Source: Aphrophora alni (lineage: Eukaryota; Arthropoda; Insecta; Hemiptera; Aphrophoridae). From it: a stretch of DNA of 64,000 nucleotides. Of the stretch, positions 13,478 to 25,943 are shown piece by piece. Position 1 is the first letter of the stretch. Every line of letters starts with the position of its first letter. The notes beneath the pieces were generated by a model. The model did no database searches and had not been told where the DNA came from. It saw only the letters and a list, made by a program, of their open reading frames with translations. Location: assembly GCA_963513935.1 (NCBI GenBank), contig OY740774.1:95611668-95675667 (forward strand), read 5' to 3'. A program made the position numbers and the translations under genes.

Positions 13478-16400
13478 TATTGGGAATAATTAACATTGGT
13501 TTAATTTAAACAAATTAATAAATAATTAACTTTATTTGATGTCACTACACAAACTCTCTACTACTCAAGCTCTCTGACTTTCATACTCCTTCCTTTTGAA
13601 CCTTTGTGCCTAAAGATTGGCATTTCTCTTCTGTTTAACTTTTCAGAATTAATTTAAGTTGATTAAGTTATTTAGGTCTCGTTGAGTTAAAAGTATAAGT
13701 TATTATTTCTTTTGCGTGAAATTATAAACTGTACGTCAAACTGTTTATATACTGGTTTTACGGAGTTTTGAAAAAATACTAACGAGTTTACATTTTGAAA
13801 AAAATAAACGTTATAGGCTACACATATTTCACTAACTCTTTCATGCTCCTTTAGCTATAAATTAGAATCTAACCAAAAACATGTTAAATAATGTCGTTAC
13901 TAATATTCGAAAACAGTATTTGTACTAATACTAAATTGAATGAACCAGAAACGCATTACTTTGTGGAAGATTACTCCACTCATCACCTTATAATTTACTC
14001 ATGTTATTTCTTCTACCCTTATTTTAACTGGTGTTGGAAATGTAATTAACATTAGTTTCACGTGTCTGCTGCTCCTCTGTATGAAGATGGCAACAAGGTT
14101 TTCTCAAGTTCAGTAACTTTGTCTATTTGATTAATATAATTTTACTTTAGCCTCGAAAACAAAAATTTATAAATGACTTTAATGATGTGTTTGTCTATAA
14201 AACTCATACTGATATGACCAATAATCTAGTAATTGAAAAAATTAAAGTTAAAATCACTAATACCAGTTTTCACAAACTTCTAATAAGCAACCAACTAATG
14301 AAAATAAAATGATCGGAATATATTAACACAAATATTACTGAAGGTGATTGAAATGTCTTTTAAAATTGAGATTTTGTGTGAAAAAAAAGAAGAATAATTT
14401 ATATCATTTTTTGAATACATTAAAATTAAATTATTGTGAAAACAGTTACTGATAATTGATATATCTTAAATAATAGTAATAAGTTACTTTGAGAGACGAT
14501 TTAATAATAACACGTAATATTATTTTTCAGAACATAAATTGGATGTGCGATAATGATTAAATATAATGATTGTAGAATATATCCCACTTTCTTGTCAAGG
14601 AAAAACAGACTTTGATCTTAATGAGAAGAAGATATGTTCCCATTTACATCGAATTTTGATTTACACATCCCGTTTTAAAGTAACAAGTCTCTGCTTTTAA
14701 TTTTGAATGTAAACCCTTCATTGTGTTTGAGAAAGATAAGTTTTATGCCAGAGAATATTTAAATTTTGTCTTCTTTTTTTGCAGACTCCACTCGATCCCT
14801 ATTTCCGGTAACATTAAAAAATTGAGTTGAACTCTAACATACACCATTGTAAAACTGTATCATCATCATTAGTGTGAACAACAGAGGTATTCAATTGTTT
14901 TTGTCTTGTAATATGGAGAATATTTATAGACAATGAGAAACTCTACACTATTCATATTATTCGATTCTTAATCACATAAAAACAAACTCCCTTACATTCT
15001 GTTAGTATCCTTATTGCTTAGGAAAAGGAAAGTAATTGGATAGCCATGTACCAAGTATCCTGTGAAAAACGAAATTAACCTGAAGACCCGAACAATAAGA
15101 GAACACATTAATATTAACTTAATAACCTCGACCAACTCATGTGAAGACTCCTGTTTAGACTGAGGACGGTAGTAGACAGAACAGACTAGACCTATTTGGG
15201 TGCAAGACAAACGAAAGATGATAATTACATTATACATAACTTGTGAGTTAACTAATGGGATTGTACTGCAGGAAACATCATGGTCAGTTGCTCTCTAGAA
15301 ACTAAAGTAAACTTGTAAAAGTGATATGGTGTTTGCAGAGATGTATGCACATCACAAATAATGTTGATTGAAGTGCATGGGACAAACTACGTTGCTCCTT
15401 TCTCTTGTTAAAAATGTTTTGATTGCTGGAATTAAAGAAAACATTCCTCCTAAAGGAAGAAAGACAAGAAAGGAAAGGTGACAAAATTAAAGACCAAATA
15501 AAGTTGATTTTTTACGAACCTAAATGATACTTTATCTAATTTTGTTCAATACATTTAAGCAAATTGTAATAAAGAGCTATAACTTAAATAAGTAATACAC
15601 CTTGTTTTAAGTTATATAAAGAATCCCTTTGTATGAACAGGCAATCAGTTAGATAATTTTGACTTGGCCATATATACAGAGTGTGTAGTAAGTTATTTAA
15701 TATGCCAACTTATTGTTGTCATATTTTATCCCGTAATATTATTTTCGAGGTTTTCTGAATCAAAAAACCTACTTTTAATATCTAATTATCGTCAATCGTC
15801 GATCGTATAAAAAATTGTCTAAACATTTTTATTGCATTTCGTATGTCGGCATAGTTTCTACATCACCATATTATTTATAATAACCAAAAATTTCTGAGTC
15901 GGTGCTTAACGATTTTATTGAAATCTTTTGTAGTTTCTAAGGACTCAATTATAATGTAATGGTCCCGCAATTCCCGGTTATTAAGATACAGTATTGTTGA
16001 ATTACCATGTTTAACAAGTACATAAGTTATTAATATGTCACGTGATTGTTAAGAATAAGGTTCTCCTAAAACCAAGATTTAAAATGTTAAAACATTGCAT
16101 ACTGAATCTATAAACAAAAAAAATTGAGGTCTCTCTATGATACGTAAATGTTAGTAGCCACATTTGAAAACGTCAACATGTTTTAGAATTTGCAAAAAAA
16201 AAAAAAATTAATTACAGTATATGAAAAAGTAACAACGGTCCTCCATTTAAAGTTTTTATCTCAATAATTTATTACGCTACACCATTAGTCACATATAAAA
16301 AAAAAGGTAGTATACTAAAATTAATTTATTTATTATCTGTATATTATACTGTATTATTTTAATAGTTATAGTAATAACAACTAAATCAGCATTTTTTTAG

Positions 16401-16584
16401 AACAGGGTTTTACATTTAATGTTAACGTAATCTTTTTTAAAATATTTTCACCTTAAAAACAAAACAATTCCTTACAATTTATATTTAGTATAAAATGTTA
16501 ATTAAATGCACTGAATACGTTTACTAAACAGTTAAGCCTTGAGTTTCGTATTGCACTTTTTAAATTAATTAATCAAAACGTTTT

Positions 16585-16760
16585 TTTAATTATCCTTCCT
16601 AGTTAGAGTTCAATAATACTTAAAAAGCCAATTAGCTCTTTGGCTTGACCACAATCAAGTGGATTAATTTGGCAACCCGATTTAATTTACTTTGTAGTTA
16701 GAAGCCAGAAGTTTACCTGTCGATATCACTTTGTTATGATTAAATGTTTAATGAAGATAT
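16585..16760 (+). promoter_or_regulatory. Conserved non-coding block, copy 1
   Basis: Shares CAATTA, TTTGGCTTGACCACA, AATTTGG, AACC and TTTAATTTACTTT followed by GAAGCCAGAAGTT with 53315-53480. No open frame is shared, so this is a candidate regulatory element of the duplicated locus; an old dispersed repeat is the alternative. Confidence 0.4.
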
Positions 16761-17811
16761 TTAATGGACGTTTATTGTTATAAATTAAATTTCCTTTGTA
16801 TTGTTTTCTTATTTTTGGGGTTGTAATGAACAACATTCTGCACAACAGTTCGTTATTTTATTCATAAATATTTTTCTATTTATGTTATCTGTGAAATATG
16901 AAAACAGATTTATTTTATTTTTTATAGAACGATAACTTTAGAAGTTATATTTATTATTTTTAAATTTTTCTTAGAACAGAAAAGACGGGATTTTAAGACG
17001 ATTAAAACGTGAGCAAATGTTCCGTCTTACCAATTCTCTTCTTAACAACGAGAATTCACTCTACGTCGTAACTCTACACGTTTATTATAATGTTGGAACA
17101 ACGACGTAAGTTTTTAAGCTTCTTTTCTAATTATTCAACACAGAAAACTTAGGCTACACACGAATATAAAATGGAAGCAACTAGACTAAACCAACAGGAT
17201 TTTATGAACCTATTAAATTTAAACATGAATGTCTTATTGAATAAAAAGGTGAACTTTTCTAGTTTTTCCAAATTCGTAATATTACCTCATGATATATTGT
17301 GTATATTTTCGAAGTTGATATAATATTTTTAATGAAATATGAAGTACGTTCAGAACATTTAATGGAATGTAGTCAATTTTTATTTACTAAAAAATAATGT
17401 TATCAGCAGTTTTTCTAGTACAATTAAAAAATTACTGATTCCTTAAATGCGTAAATATTTTGTTGTAGTAATACAATTTTTTTGTTATACTTTTTAACTT
17501 TTTATACTTTTTACGAAATTATATTTTTTTTGTTGGAAAATAATGGGACATAATTTTAACAATCGAAAATCAAATAAAAGTCTTCTGTCTCTAACATTAC
17601 TTTTAGGTATCAGCCCCATAAATAAATTCACATTCAAATTAAGAATGAATGTATTCCATTACAGTACTCTTCAACAATGTATTGATTATAATACATTTGT
17701 GATATGTCCTGTAAAAATTACTAAAGATATATCAAGATCCTTCTTTAAAGTGTACGCAATTAATACATGGAACGCTGTAGGAATTTTTGTATTTTTTCTT
17801 TATCTTTCCAG

Positions 17812-17977
17812 AGTTTTGTGTTTGAAGTGTACTCTTTGTAGTGCCAAGATGTCAATTAAAAACACAACTAGCGAGAAGTACGAGCCCGCGGTCCCGAGTA
17901 ACGGTCGTATAGAGCCCGCGGTCTCGTACTTGTGCTCAATTGTTGTATTTATTTCGTCAGACTTTGTGTTTATTTAA
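17812..17977 (+). CDS. Candidate 5' coding exon, copy 1 (MSIKNTT...)
   Basis: A pyrimidine-rich acceptor (TTTCCAG at 17805-17811) is followed by a 37-nt leader and ATG at 17849 in the context GCCAAGATG, close to the animal translation-start consensus. The open frame runs 42 codons: MSIKNTTSEKYEPAVPSNG, an internal repeat giving EPAV again, then SYL and a hydrophobic stretch to TAA at 17977. The start region is matched almost base for base at 57739-57830, 40 kb away, while flanking DNA is much more diverged. The true exon probably ends in a donor before the hydrophobic part; candidates GTACGA (17877) and GTAACG (17895) are weak. I do not recognise the protein family. It could be the first coding exon of a gene reaching beyond what I can trace, or a small peptide gene. 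Confidence 0.4.
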
Positions 17978-18830
17978 GGACTGTTGTTAACAAAAAGTTG
18001 CAATTTAACAGTTAAACTTTTGTATTTTGTTAGATATTCATTTTGTTTTATTAGTTGTTAAACTAGTTGAAAAAATATCAACTCTATATTAGTAAACCAA
18101 TAAAAAAGTTATAATAATAAAATTAAAAAAAAAACTAATTACATAAAACTATTAGACTAGTTATCGATTTAAAAATACTAATAGACTATAATAAATACAT
18201 AATATCTTTTGAGACTTGGTTTATTATGACGTGTTTAGGAGCAGTTGTTCCATCTTTAGGATATTATTCATGGAATCGAGGATATATAAAACAACATTAC
18301 ACAACAGTACATTTAGTGGCAACATATCTATTTATTATAAAGACGAAATAAATGCTCATATAGGAAGAGTGTTATATTACATGTTTTATTGATGACATCA
18401 GATGAACAAAGTACATTGAAATAATATGTGACACAAGCACAAAAAGAAAATGTGTCTATAAAACACTATGCCACGTGCTATATTTTTATATAACATTATT
18501 CATTAATCCATACATTTCGAGAGTACCAAGCATTTGTTCGTATTTAGTGAACTTTAGAAACAAATATAAACACAAAAAATGAACATAGGCCAACAAGCAC
18601 AATATTATAGGCCCATTATTTATTCCATTGTTAATCTAAATTGAAAACTGTTTTTGTTCTAGTTGGTAGAAAGTGAATTTATTATTAGTAATGAAAGGTT
18701 GTGTAAACATTGTATAATATTAATTTAGACTAATATTAACCAAGTATTTCATAACCCTCTATTTTGCTGCAATAAAACAATTTTACTCTAAATTAGAAAG
18801 ACTAAACCATTTAAAAAAAGTCATCTTTGT

Positions 18831-20499
18831 TGTTTTAAGAATGGGTTGTAAACCACTATATGTTTATTATAATAAGACATCGAAAAAAAAGTACAATCAT
18901 GATAGGAATATGGCCTTTAAAATTGTTTGCATCTTAGCTCATTAATTAAATTGTGTTTTCTTTGCAATTTTACATTACACTAAAATATTTAGATATATTT
19001 TAGTTGCTTTTTTTTATCATGAAGTAGTATTTTAAGGATTCATTTGGACTGTTTTAGGTTATAAATTAAGTCACGAATTACTTTTAAACGATTGTAAAAA
19101 TAACATAATACTAACAACTTAATTCATTTACGTCTATTAGTTAAATTAGCGGTTGGTAATTTATTGAGGATTTTGAAATTGTTTGAATTATTTTATTACA
19201 CATTTATTTGTCGTAATGTATATTTTTTTTTGAATATTTACTAACATCTAAAAATATATTTGAGTATAATGTTGTGATTAAATAATTTATAATCATTGCG
19301 TTACGTATTATATTAATAATACAGTAACAGTTTACAATTAGTAAGGTAGCTAACAAACTTAATAGTTGTTTTCGTAGGATATATTACACTAACTATTATA
19401 ATAATATATTTTGAAATGATAACATCTCTATTTTGAATATTAAGATGAACATATTGAGAATTTAGTTAAATTTCAATTTAAGCATTCATATATCAACTGT
19501 GTAATTGGAGCTATAAATAAGCTCACTTGGATTTATTACTGTATTGTATTATTCCCGAAATCAAATGCATGAACAACTACAGCGTATTATCGTTAACCAA
19601 TGGTCTCTATTTTTATCTCAGTTAATAATTTTAAAATATATGACTTTGAATTTTGTTTACAGATAATGTCGTTTATATTGTGCTGTATTTAAATATATGC
19701 AATGTAAATTATTGTCGATTATCATTGTTTTAAAGTCGAAAACCTTTTCGTTCAGATATAAATTGATTTTAACAGCACAAGTTCTAATATTAATCTTTAC
19801 ATAGGAATAACAACTATTGTTGAGCAATTTTGAACTATTTAAAACGTCTTTAATTTATGAAGTTAAATGTTGGATGTAAGTAAGAAGAGTCTACTTAATC
19901 AAAGGTTCCTTTTTTTAAGAGCTCTTAGTTTTGCATTTTTTGTTTGTTTAGTCTAGAATTTCAAATTTGGTCTAGAAACTTCTCAAACTCTGTCCAGTAC
20001 AATAACATATTTTTATTATAATCTTTGAACTGTAGGAATACTATTTTAACAACTGTTACCAGTGATTAAAAAGAATTTTCAAAGCATTTCATCTTAACAA
20101 TTTTTGCTTATACTTATGAACAAGAAGAGTCGTACGGCAATGATAATTTAAAATTTATAATAAGTTTTGTTTATTAATAAGGAACATTTAAAAATGATTA
20201 ATTGTATATAAATGAAAAATGCACACTTATACTGGTAATTACGGTTTATTTGGAAAAGAAATATCTCTTGTATTGGGTAATAAGCTGTAAAATTAATCAC
20301 AACTTTTTCTGAGATATCTCGAGAAAAACAATTCAAATAATTTCATTTAAAATCTCAAACAAATATTTGAGAGAATATTAAATTTTGGGGGAAATGAGTT
20401 GTAGAAAAATAGGCAATATATTTTCAAACTTATGTTAATTACATTTGTTTATATTACATACTACTCATAAACATTAAACATTATAAATAACTATCATAT
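18831..20499. other. AT-rich DNA after duplication copy 1
   Basis: No gene, repeat or element recognised. Confidence 0.55.
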
Positions 20500-20552
20500 T
20501 TGTTGAATGTTTCGAGAGTGACATTCTGAGTAAACTTCTTCAGTGGAGTCCA
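20500..20552 (-). other. Penelope-type CTGAAGAAG...CGAAACATT motif
   Basis: Minus strand has CACTGAAGAAG, a 20-odd-base spacer, then CTCGAAACATTCAACA. This arrangement recurs at Penelope-like element ends in invertebrates. No open frame or boundaries were found around it. Confidence 0.3.
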
Positions 20553-20869
20553 TAAACAAAAACAGCCATAAATATATACAGGGACTACTCAAGTAGAAAT
20601 ATTTAAGATCAAATGTTTTTAAAGATTTTATTTCAAAATATTGAAATTAGTCAGTTGTTCATAATAATAAACAATGTCAAAAAACAAATGTTTTTCAAGA
20701 TGTTAAATTAAAAATTGTCGCTTATTTTAAAGTTCAAATAAAAAAAAATGAATAAATTCTATAGGATAAACACTTCAGTTGTTGCACCTTTCGTAAGGCT
20801 CAGTGTCAAATGTGATAAAAAACATAGATATCATGGATTCAAGGCTATCGCACAGTTGGCTTTATTGCT

Positions 20870-21481
20870 TGTCGATGAAAATAGTGGTTTACCTTTTGTA
20901 GTTGGTTAGTTTTAAAGAGGCCACCAATTCGAATGATGGCTTCTACAATATATTTGTGAACTGACGAGCTAATTTTTCAAATAACGGAATGCACAATAGG
21001 AAAATTAATCACTATGATCGACTGAAAATCCCCTTGTTCTAAAACAAAGACAAAACCAAATACGGTTCAATAAACTGCTGTTGTGGAATTTTAAACAATA
21101 GATTTTTAGCAGAGCACTTTAGGAGTATCAAATACAGTAATAGTTTACAATCAAGAGCTGACAGATGTGCTGTTGTCAGCAATAGAAGATTGCCCTCAGA
21201 GAGAAGATTGAATGTAATATTTTAGGAGGACGGATAACCGTGTAGCAAGGAACTACATTAATACTTATTATCAAACAGACGAATTAGAACGAATGGAATA
21301 TTTACGTAGCCCGCAAAATCATCTGACTTTCCACTAATGGACTTATTTTTTTTATTGGGGGGGGGGGTTCAACATCGAATTGTATAAGAATGGTATAAGA
21401 ACTGTAATGATTTTCGTGATTCTACATTACGACCGTGCTTGCATTTATAAAGATGGAGGACATTTTGAACGTCTGTTGTAA
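20870..21481 (+). pseudogene. Decayed mariner/IS630-like transposase remnant
   Basis: Near 21300-21360 shifted frames give YLRSPQNHLTF then PLMDLFFLLG, corresponding to the family hallmark (W-P-x-R-S-P-D-L-T-P-L-D-F-F-L-W-G) around the third catalytic acidic residue. The final codons at 21458-21481 read GHFERLL and TAA, matching the usual GGHFEHLL terminus. A frameshift near 21335 and a poly-G run at 21357-21367 break it. Upstream to about 20870 the sequence is transposase-like in composition but I cannot align motifs. Inactive. Confidence 0.55.
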
Positions 21482-22758
21482 ATTGGTATGAAGGTAACCT
21501 TTTCTGTATCCATTACTGTTAAATATGAAATGAGGTAATGAATTTAAAAATGCCTCCTATCGCTAACTTATTAAATTTATAAATATAGTAAATTTCGCAA
21601 TTTTAAAAAATTTTGGTTTTTTGTTAGTTTTTTTACACATATTTATTCTTTCTTAAAATCTGTGTCTATTTAAATCCTGATTTCCCTGGTTTTTATTTGT
21701 TCTACAAATTATTTATTCTAAGTTTAGTCCTGTGTTGGTGTTTATTTCATAATCTACGCTAAATTCAATTTTTAACTTTAATAAAGAATGGGAACCACTT
21801 CGATAACGAAAAAAGTATATGTGATCGAATATTTACGTGGGTATAACTCCTAAAAGAGTGGGTTTAAAAAACAAATCACAAGGAAGAAGGTCTTATAATG
21901 TTGTGTAAAATTAGGAAACACCACAATATATGGAAGGATTTTGAAACTATTTTAAGTTCGCTGCCTTATTGGGTAATGCCAGGCATTTTTATGTTTGAAA
22001 AACGGAATTTCAAATACCGTCAAAAACTCACAAACGTTCCGAATATACAGGTTAGATATATCAATTAACATGATATTAATGGCGGAATAGAGGAAATACT
22101 ACTCTAACTTAATAAGACATATATTATAACGAACTAAAATGAATAACACTAACGAACATGTTATCACTAGATCATATAACCACTGCAATTAGCTCATTAT
22201 ATCATTCTCTTTTAATACATGAGCATGAGTGCGTTTAATAACATCTAAAACTGATGCGACAGCTTCTCCTTATGTTGAAAATACTTTGAGATACACTTTT
22301 ATTATTGTCACATGAGGATCCAATAACAGTTCGCAGTTTGTTTAATAAAGGAAAACGTGACGGTAGCGAAATTGTATCATGGACATTTCCAAACCAATAC
22401 AATATATCTTCTCAAAATCAATGAAAGTTAGTTTGATATTGATCAATATAATCGGGTCACTAATCAAAGTCTAGGAAATTATAAATAGTTTAGAAAATAA
22501 TGTCACTTCTTAGGAGTAATAATGGTTTTTATAAAAGTCTATATCCTGGCTATATGTTTCCTTTTATGTAGCCTCTTGGGTTCAATCAATCTCTTTAGGA
22601 TATCATTCAAGTCTCCCTATCCGTGCTCCATCACTTTTAATATTCCTGCTCATATTTACTACGTTTATTATGTAGATATAACTACTGGATGAATAAATAG
22701 ACACAGTTTTGTTTTGCGAAATCCACATTTTAGATTCCCTGAACTTATGTTATATTGT

Positions 22759-22802
<44 letters not shown>

Positions 22803-24825
22803 CAAATGTCTGTCAATTACTTTTGAATTACGTTTCCAAGTCTTATATTTTATGTATGTATATTATTACCTTTTTAGAATTTTAGCACCATATTCGATAC
22901 AAAATTAAAGTTTACAATAAAAATAGTTTATTTGTTCAATAAAGGCGATGTTGCAGTGATTACATTACCATCAAGGTAGGAATGTGTCTAGGGTGGAGAG
23001 GAAAAGAGAGCCCCCACACTTCGTTCTAGCTTTTTCTTTCAGCGGTACAACCCCAATAAAAATATATACCTCAAATGCTTCTGTGTAAACGCCTACCCTA
23101 CTTTAGTTTCTTTTAGCGGCGTAAAAAGAATAAAATGTTTGCAAAATTAAACATTTTAGAATTACATGTACTTAAACTGTAAGAATTAAACGTTGCTAAG
23201 CAGTAATTTGTGTACCTAGTTATCTTGGAATGAGTTGTACTGTCAGGTTATGAAAACAAGTAGAAGGGAGGACACGCCCATTACACCAAACACACTCCTA
23301 GTGTGAGCATAGTGTACGAGATCATTGTGAATTGTAATATGCACACAAACTCTCATGACAGGAAACTACAACTACTAAAACTATTTCTATTTTGATTAAT
23401 TTGGTCATAAACCTTCTTCTTACTCATAAAATGTTGTATATCTCATAATCAACGGCGAGTTCTATACACATTGTTGGTAAAATTAGAAGATTTGATAACC
23501 CACTTCATTATTATAACCTCAATAAAATCAAATTTTAGCTCGTGAGTAACCCAAACCCTTGGTTTATATTCCTTTCGTTTTACTTATTAAAATGAATTTG
23601 AAATATGGGCATTTTAAGTGCTGGTATGGTATTTGTTGCAGTGAGAGCCATATTTTGAGCTCACTACAATTCTGTATTTTTTATCAAACTTTGTACAGTA
23701 TGTGATCGTCTGTGCCATTAATATAGTTTAAAAACAAAGAATAATATAATTCATTTAATGAACGAAACATTATAATCTGTTTCAAATATCTATCGGAACT
23801 TTAACTACACTCTTTATAATACGAACACTTGTACAATAAATTCAAACATGAACTATTATTGTATTTACTCTATGTTATACGGTATGTCATGATGTTTTTA
23901 AGTAATACAGATGACGATAATGTCACTATTAATATCTCAAGAGGGTGTTATCCTTCATTCTGTAAAATTGATCTGTTCTGAAAAAAAAATTAATATTGAA
24001 CAGCTGTGACTGACGTTGTAGCTCGAACTTTATTGCAAAATGTGACAAATAGGTTTTTATGTCAGTGGAAATAACAATGTTCAACTTGATCATTGAAAGA
24101 CAACCTGACAATTAATTGGTATAGTTCATGAGATGATAAATCATTACATGTTATAACATAATAAAAACCAAATAAATGATTAATTGATTAAAAATTGCAA
24201 TTTAAACACTGTTGCAAAGTATTTATATAGTGTAAAAAGATATATAATTTATAGTCTTAGGGCAATGATTAAATCACGTTTTCTACACAGAAAATCAGTA
24301 CAATATTTGCAAGCATATTTTCTTTGTTATTATATTTATGTCATGTTTTACATTATAGAAACACGTAAGATATAGTTAATTATTTAATATCTTCATCTTC
24401 TAATGCCAGATAATAATATAAACTATGAAACGAATATTTATTTTAGCTTTCAAGTCCCACCCAAACAAAACTGTTATACGGCGGTTGGTCAGTTTTATTT
24501 TAAGAGATAAAAGAAATGTCTAACTAGGCAGTTAGAAAAGAAATGTCAATATCTCATTGGCAGTTTCTTTTTATATGGTTTCGTCTACATTAAGAAAAAA
24601 AGAATACTTGTTTGATATATATATTTACTAGTGTGTTGAAGCAAATGGAAAGGGCTTCTCTTAAATATTCAATTTTCAAAAAACAGGTGCAGATTGTTAA
24701 ATCAATGTTATATCTTGTGAACAAAATAAAGACACGAACTAAAATGGAAATGTTTGTAAATGTAGTTTTGAAGCAAGGAAAACTGTTTATTTCATCTTAT
24801 TTCGAAGGTTGGACATTCCAAGGAA

Positions 24826-24827
<2 letters not shown>
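21482..24827. other. Gene-poor stretch with worn repeats
   Basis: Contains the poly-T tract and a G+C-richer patch at 22960-23300 (TTTCTTTCAGCGG and TTTCTTTTAGCGG occur 80 bp apart). Nothing coding was supported. Confidence 0.5.
22760..22802. repeat. Poly-T tract of 43 bases
   Basis: Could be the poly(A) of a minus-strand retroposed copy, but no element body or target duplication was recognised beside it. Confidence 0.95.

Positions 24828-24865
<38 letters not shown>
24828..24865. repeat. (AT)n microsatellite
   Basis: Pure TA dinucleotides; creates an Ile-Tyr run in the overlapping open frame, which is not a gene. Confidence 0.97.
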
Positions 24866-24868
<3 letters not shown>

Positions 24869-25462
24869 TTCCTATTTGATATTATTACTTAAACAATTGT
24901 CGCTCAATATTAGAATTGTCGTTAATGGAATAGAAGAACTGTGGGAATAATTTGGGACTTACTAGCCATATATGAGATGTATCTACACTGAGATTTTGGG
25001 ACCTACGATGTGCTACAGAGCCATGAATAAATGAGTTCTAACGAAGCAGAAGGGTTCGAAAACTACTCTTACCCACGTTCAAATTAGTACTACAGTATTG
25101 CTCTATTTTACAACTGTATATATTTTGACTTAATTGATATAATTAATTGATATCGAATTATTTTATTTAACTTTTAATCTCTCGCGAACCATAATTATAT
25201 TTAATTAACTGTATTCCCTTTCTTTATTGAGTTATAAATATACACATTTCAACGAAACATCATAATCATTAGCTCCAATTTTGAGATATTCTAACGTTTA
25301 TAAAGATAAACAAAGTTCATTTTCTCTTGTGATCGAATCCACGATACAATCGATTTTGAATAAATTACTGTTAATACGATTTATTTGTACCTTTAGACGT
25401 TTAAATTTACCAAAATAACTAACTTTAGCTTCATTTGATGAAACCGTTTCAGCAAATTTCAA

Positions 25463-25466
<4 letters not shown>

Positions 25467-25514
<48 letters not shown>
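25467..25514. repeat. (AT)n microsatellite
   Basis: Pure AT dinucleotides. Confidence 0.97.
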
Positions 25515-25518
<4 letters not shown>

Positions 25519-25870
25519 TTAGTTTTAGTATTCAGGTTCTTTAGTGTTGTGTATGGATGGTTGAAATAGTTTAGGAAGTATTTTCAGTATAATATTTATT
25601 AAACTTTTCCACTTTCTCATTTTCGTTTAAAAGCGTCTTTGACCCTCAGGAGTTGAAGTGAGTATGGGCTTCAATATCCTAAGGAGACCTACTAGGACCT
25701 ACACCTTTTTCATATAATATTATATCATATTAATCTCTTTTTTGTTTCCGGTACGGACTCTCTTCACGAACACTTGCAAGTTCCTCACCCTTACTTTATT
25801 AGAGTATTCGTCAGCTACGAAACTTTACTTTGTGCTAATATTCCTTTCATTGTAAGACCTTGATTACTGA

Positions 25871-25872
<2 letters not shown>

Positions 25873-25940
<68 letters not shown>
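25873..25940. repeat. (AT)n microsatellite
   Basis: Pure AT dinucleotides, about 360 bp after the previous one. Confidence 0.97.

Positions 25941-25943
<3 letters not shown>

Larger units (their letters stand above)
13478..18830 (+). repeat. Ancient segmental duplication, copy 1
   Basis: Colinear with 45800-58715. Matching blocks by eye: 13478-13680 with 45800-45992; 14035-14075 with 46258-46300; 14578-14760 with 46858-47045; 14995-15700 with 47295-48070; 15890-16030 with 48335-48475; 16585-16760 with 53315-53480; 17040-17280 with 53855-54045; 17812-17930 with 57739-57835; 18470-18660 with 57880-58075; 18770-18830 with 58670-58715. All are in the same order and strand. Between them the sequence is AT-rich without recognisable genes. 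Confidence 0.75.

Noticed and set aside
17543..17848. Upstream part of the 144-codon frame that contains MSIKNTT
   Set aside because: It crosses the acceptor at 17811, is not conserved in copy 2, and has intron-like composition; only the part after 17812 is retained.
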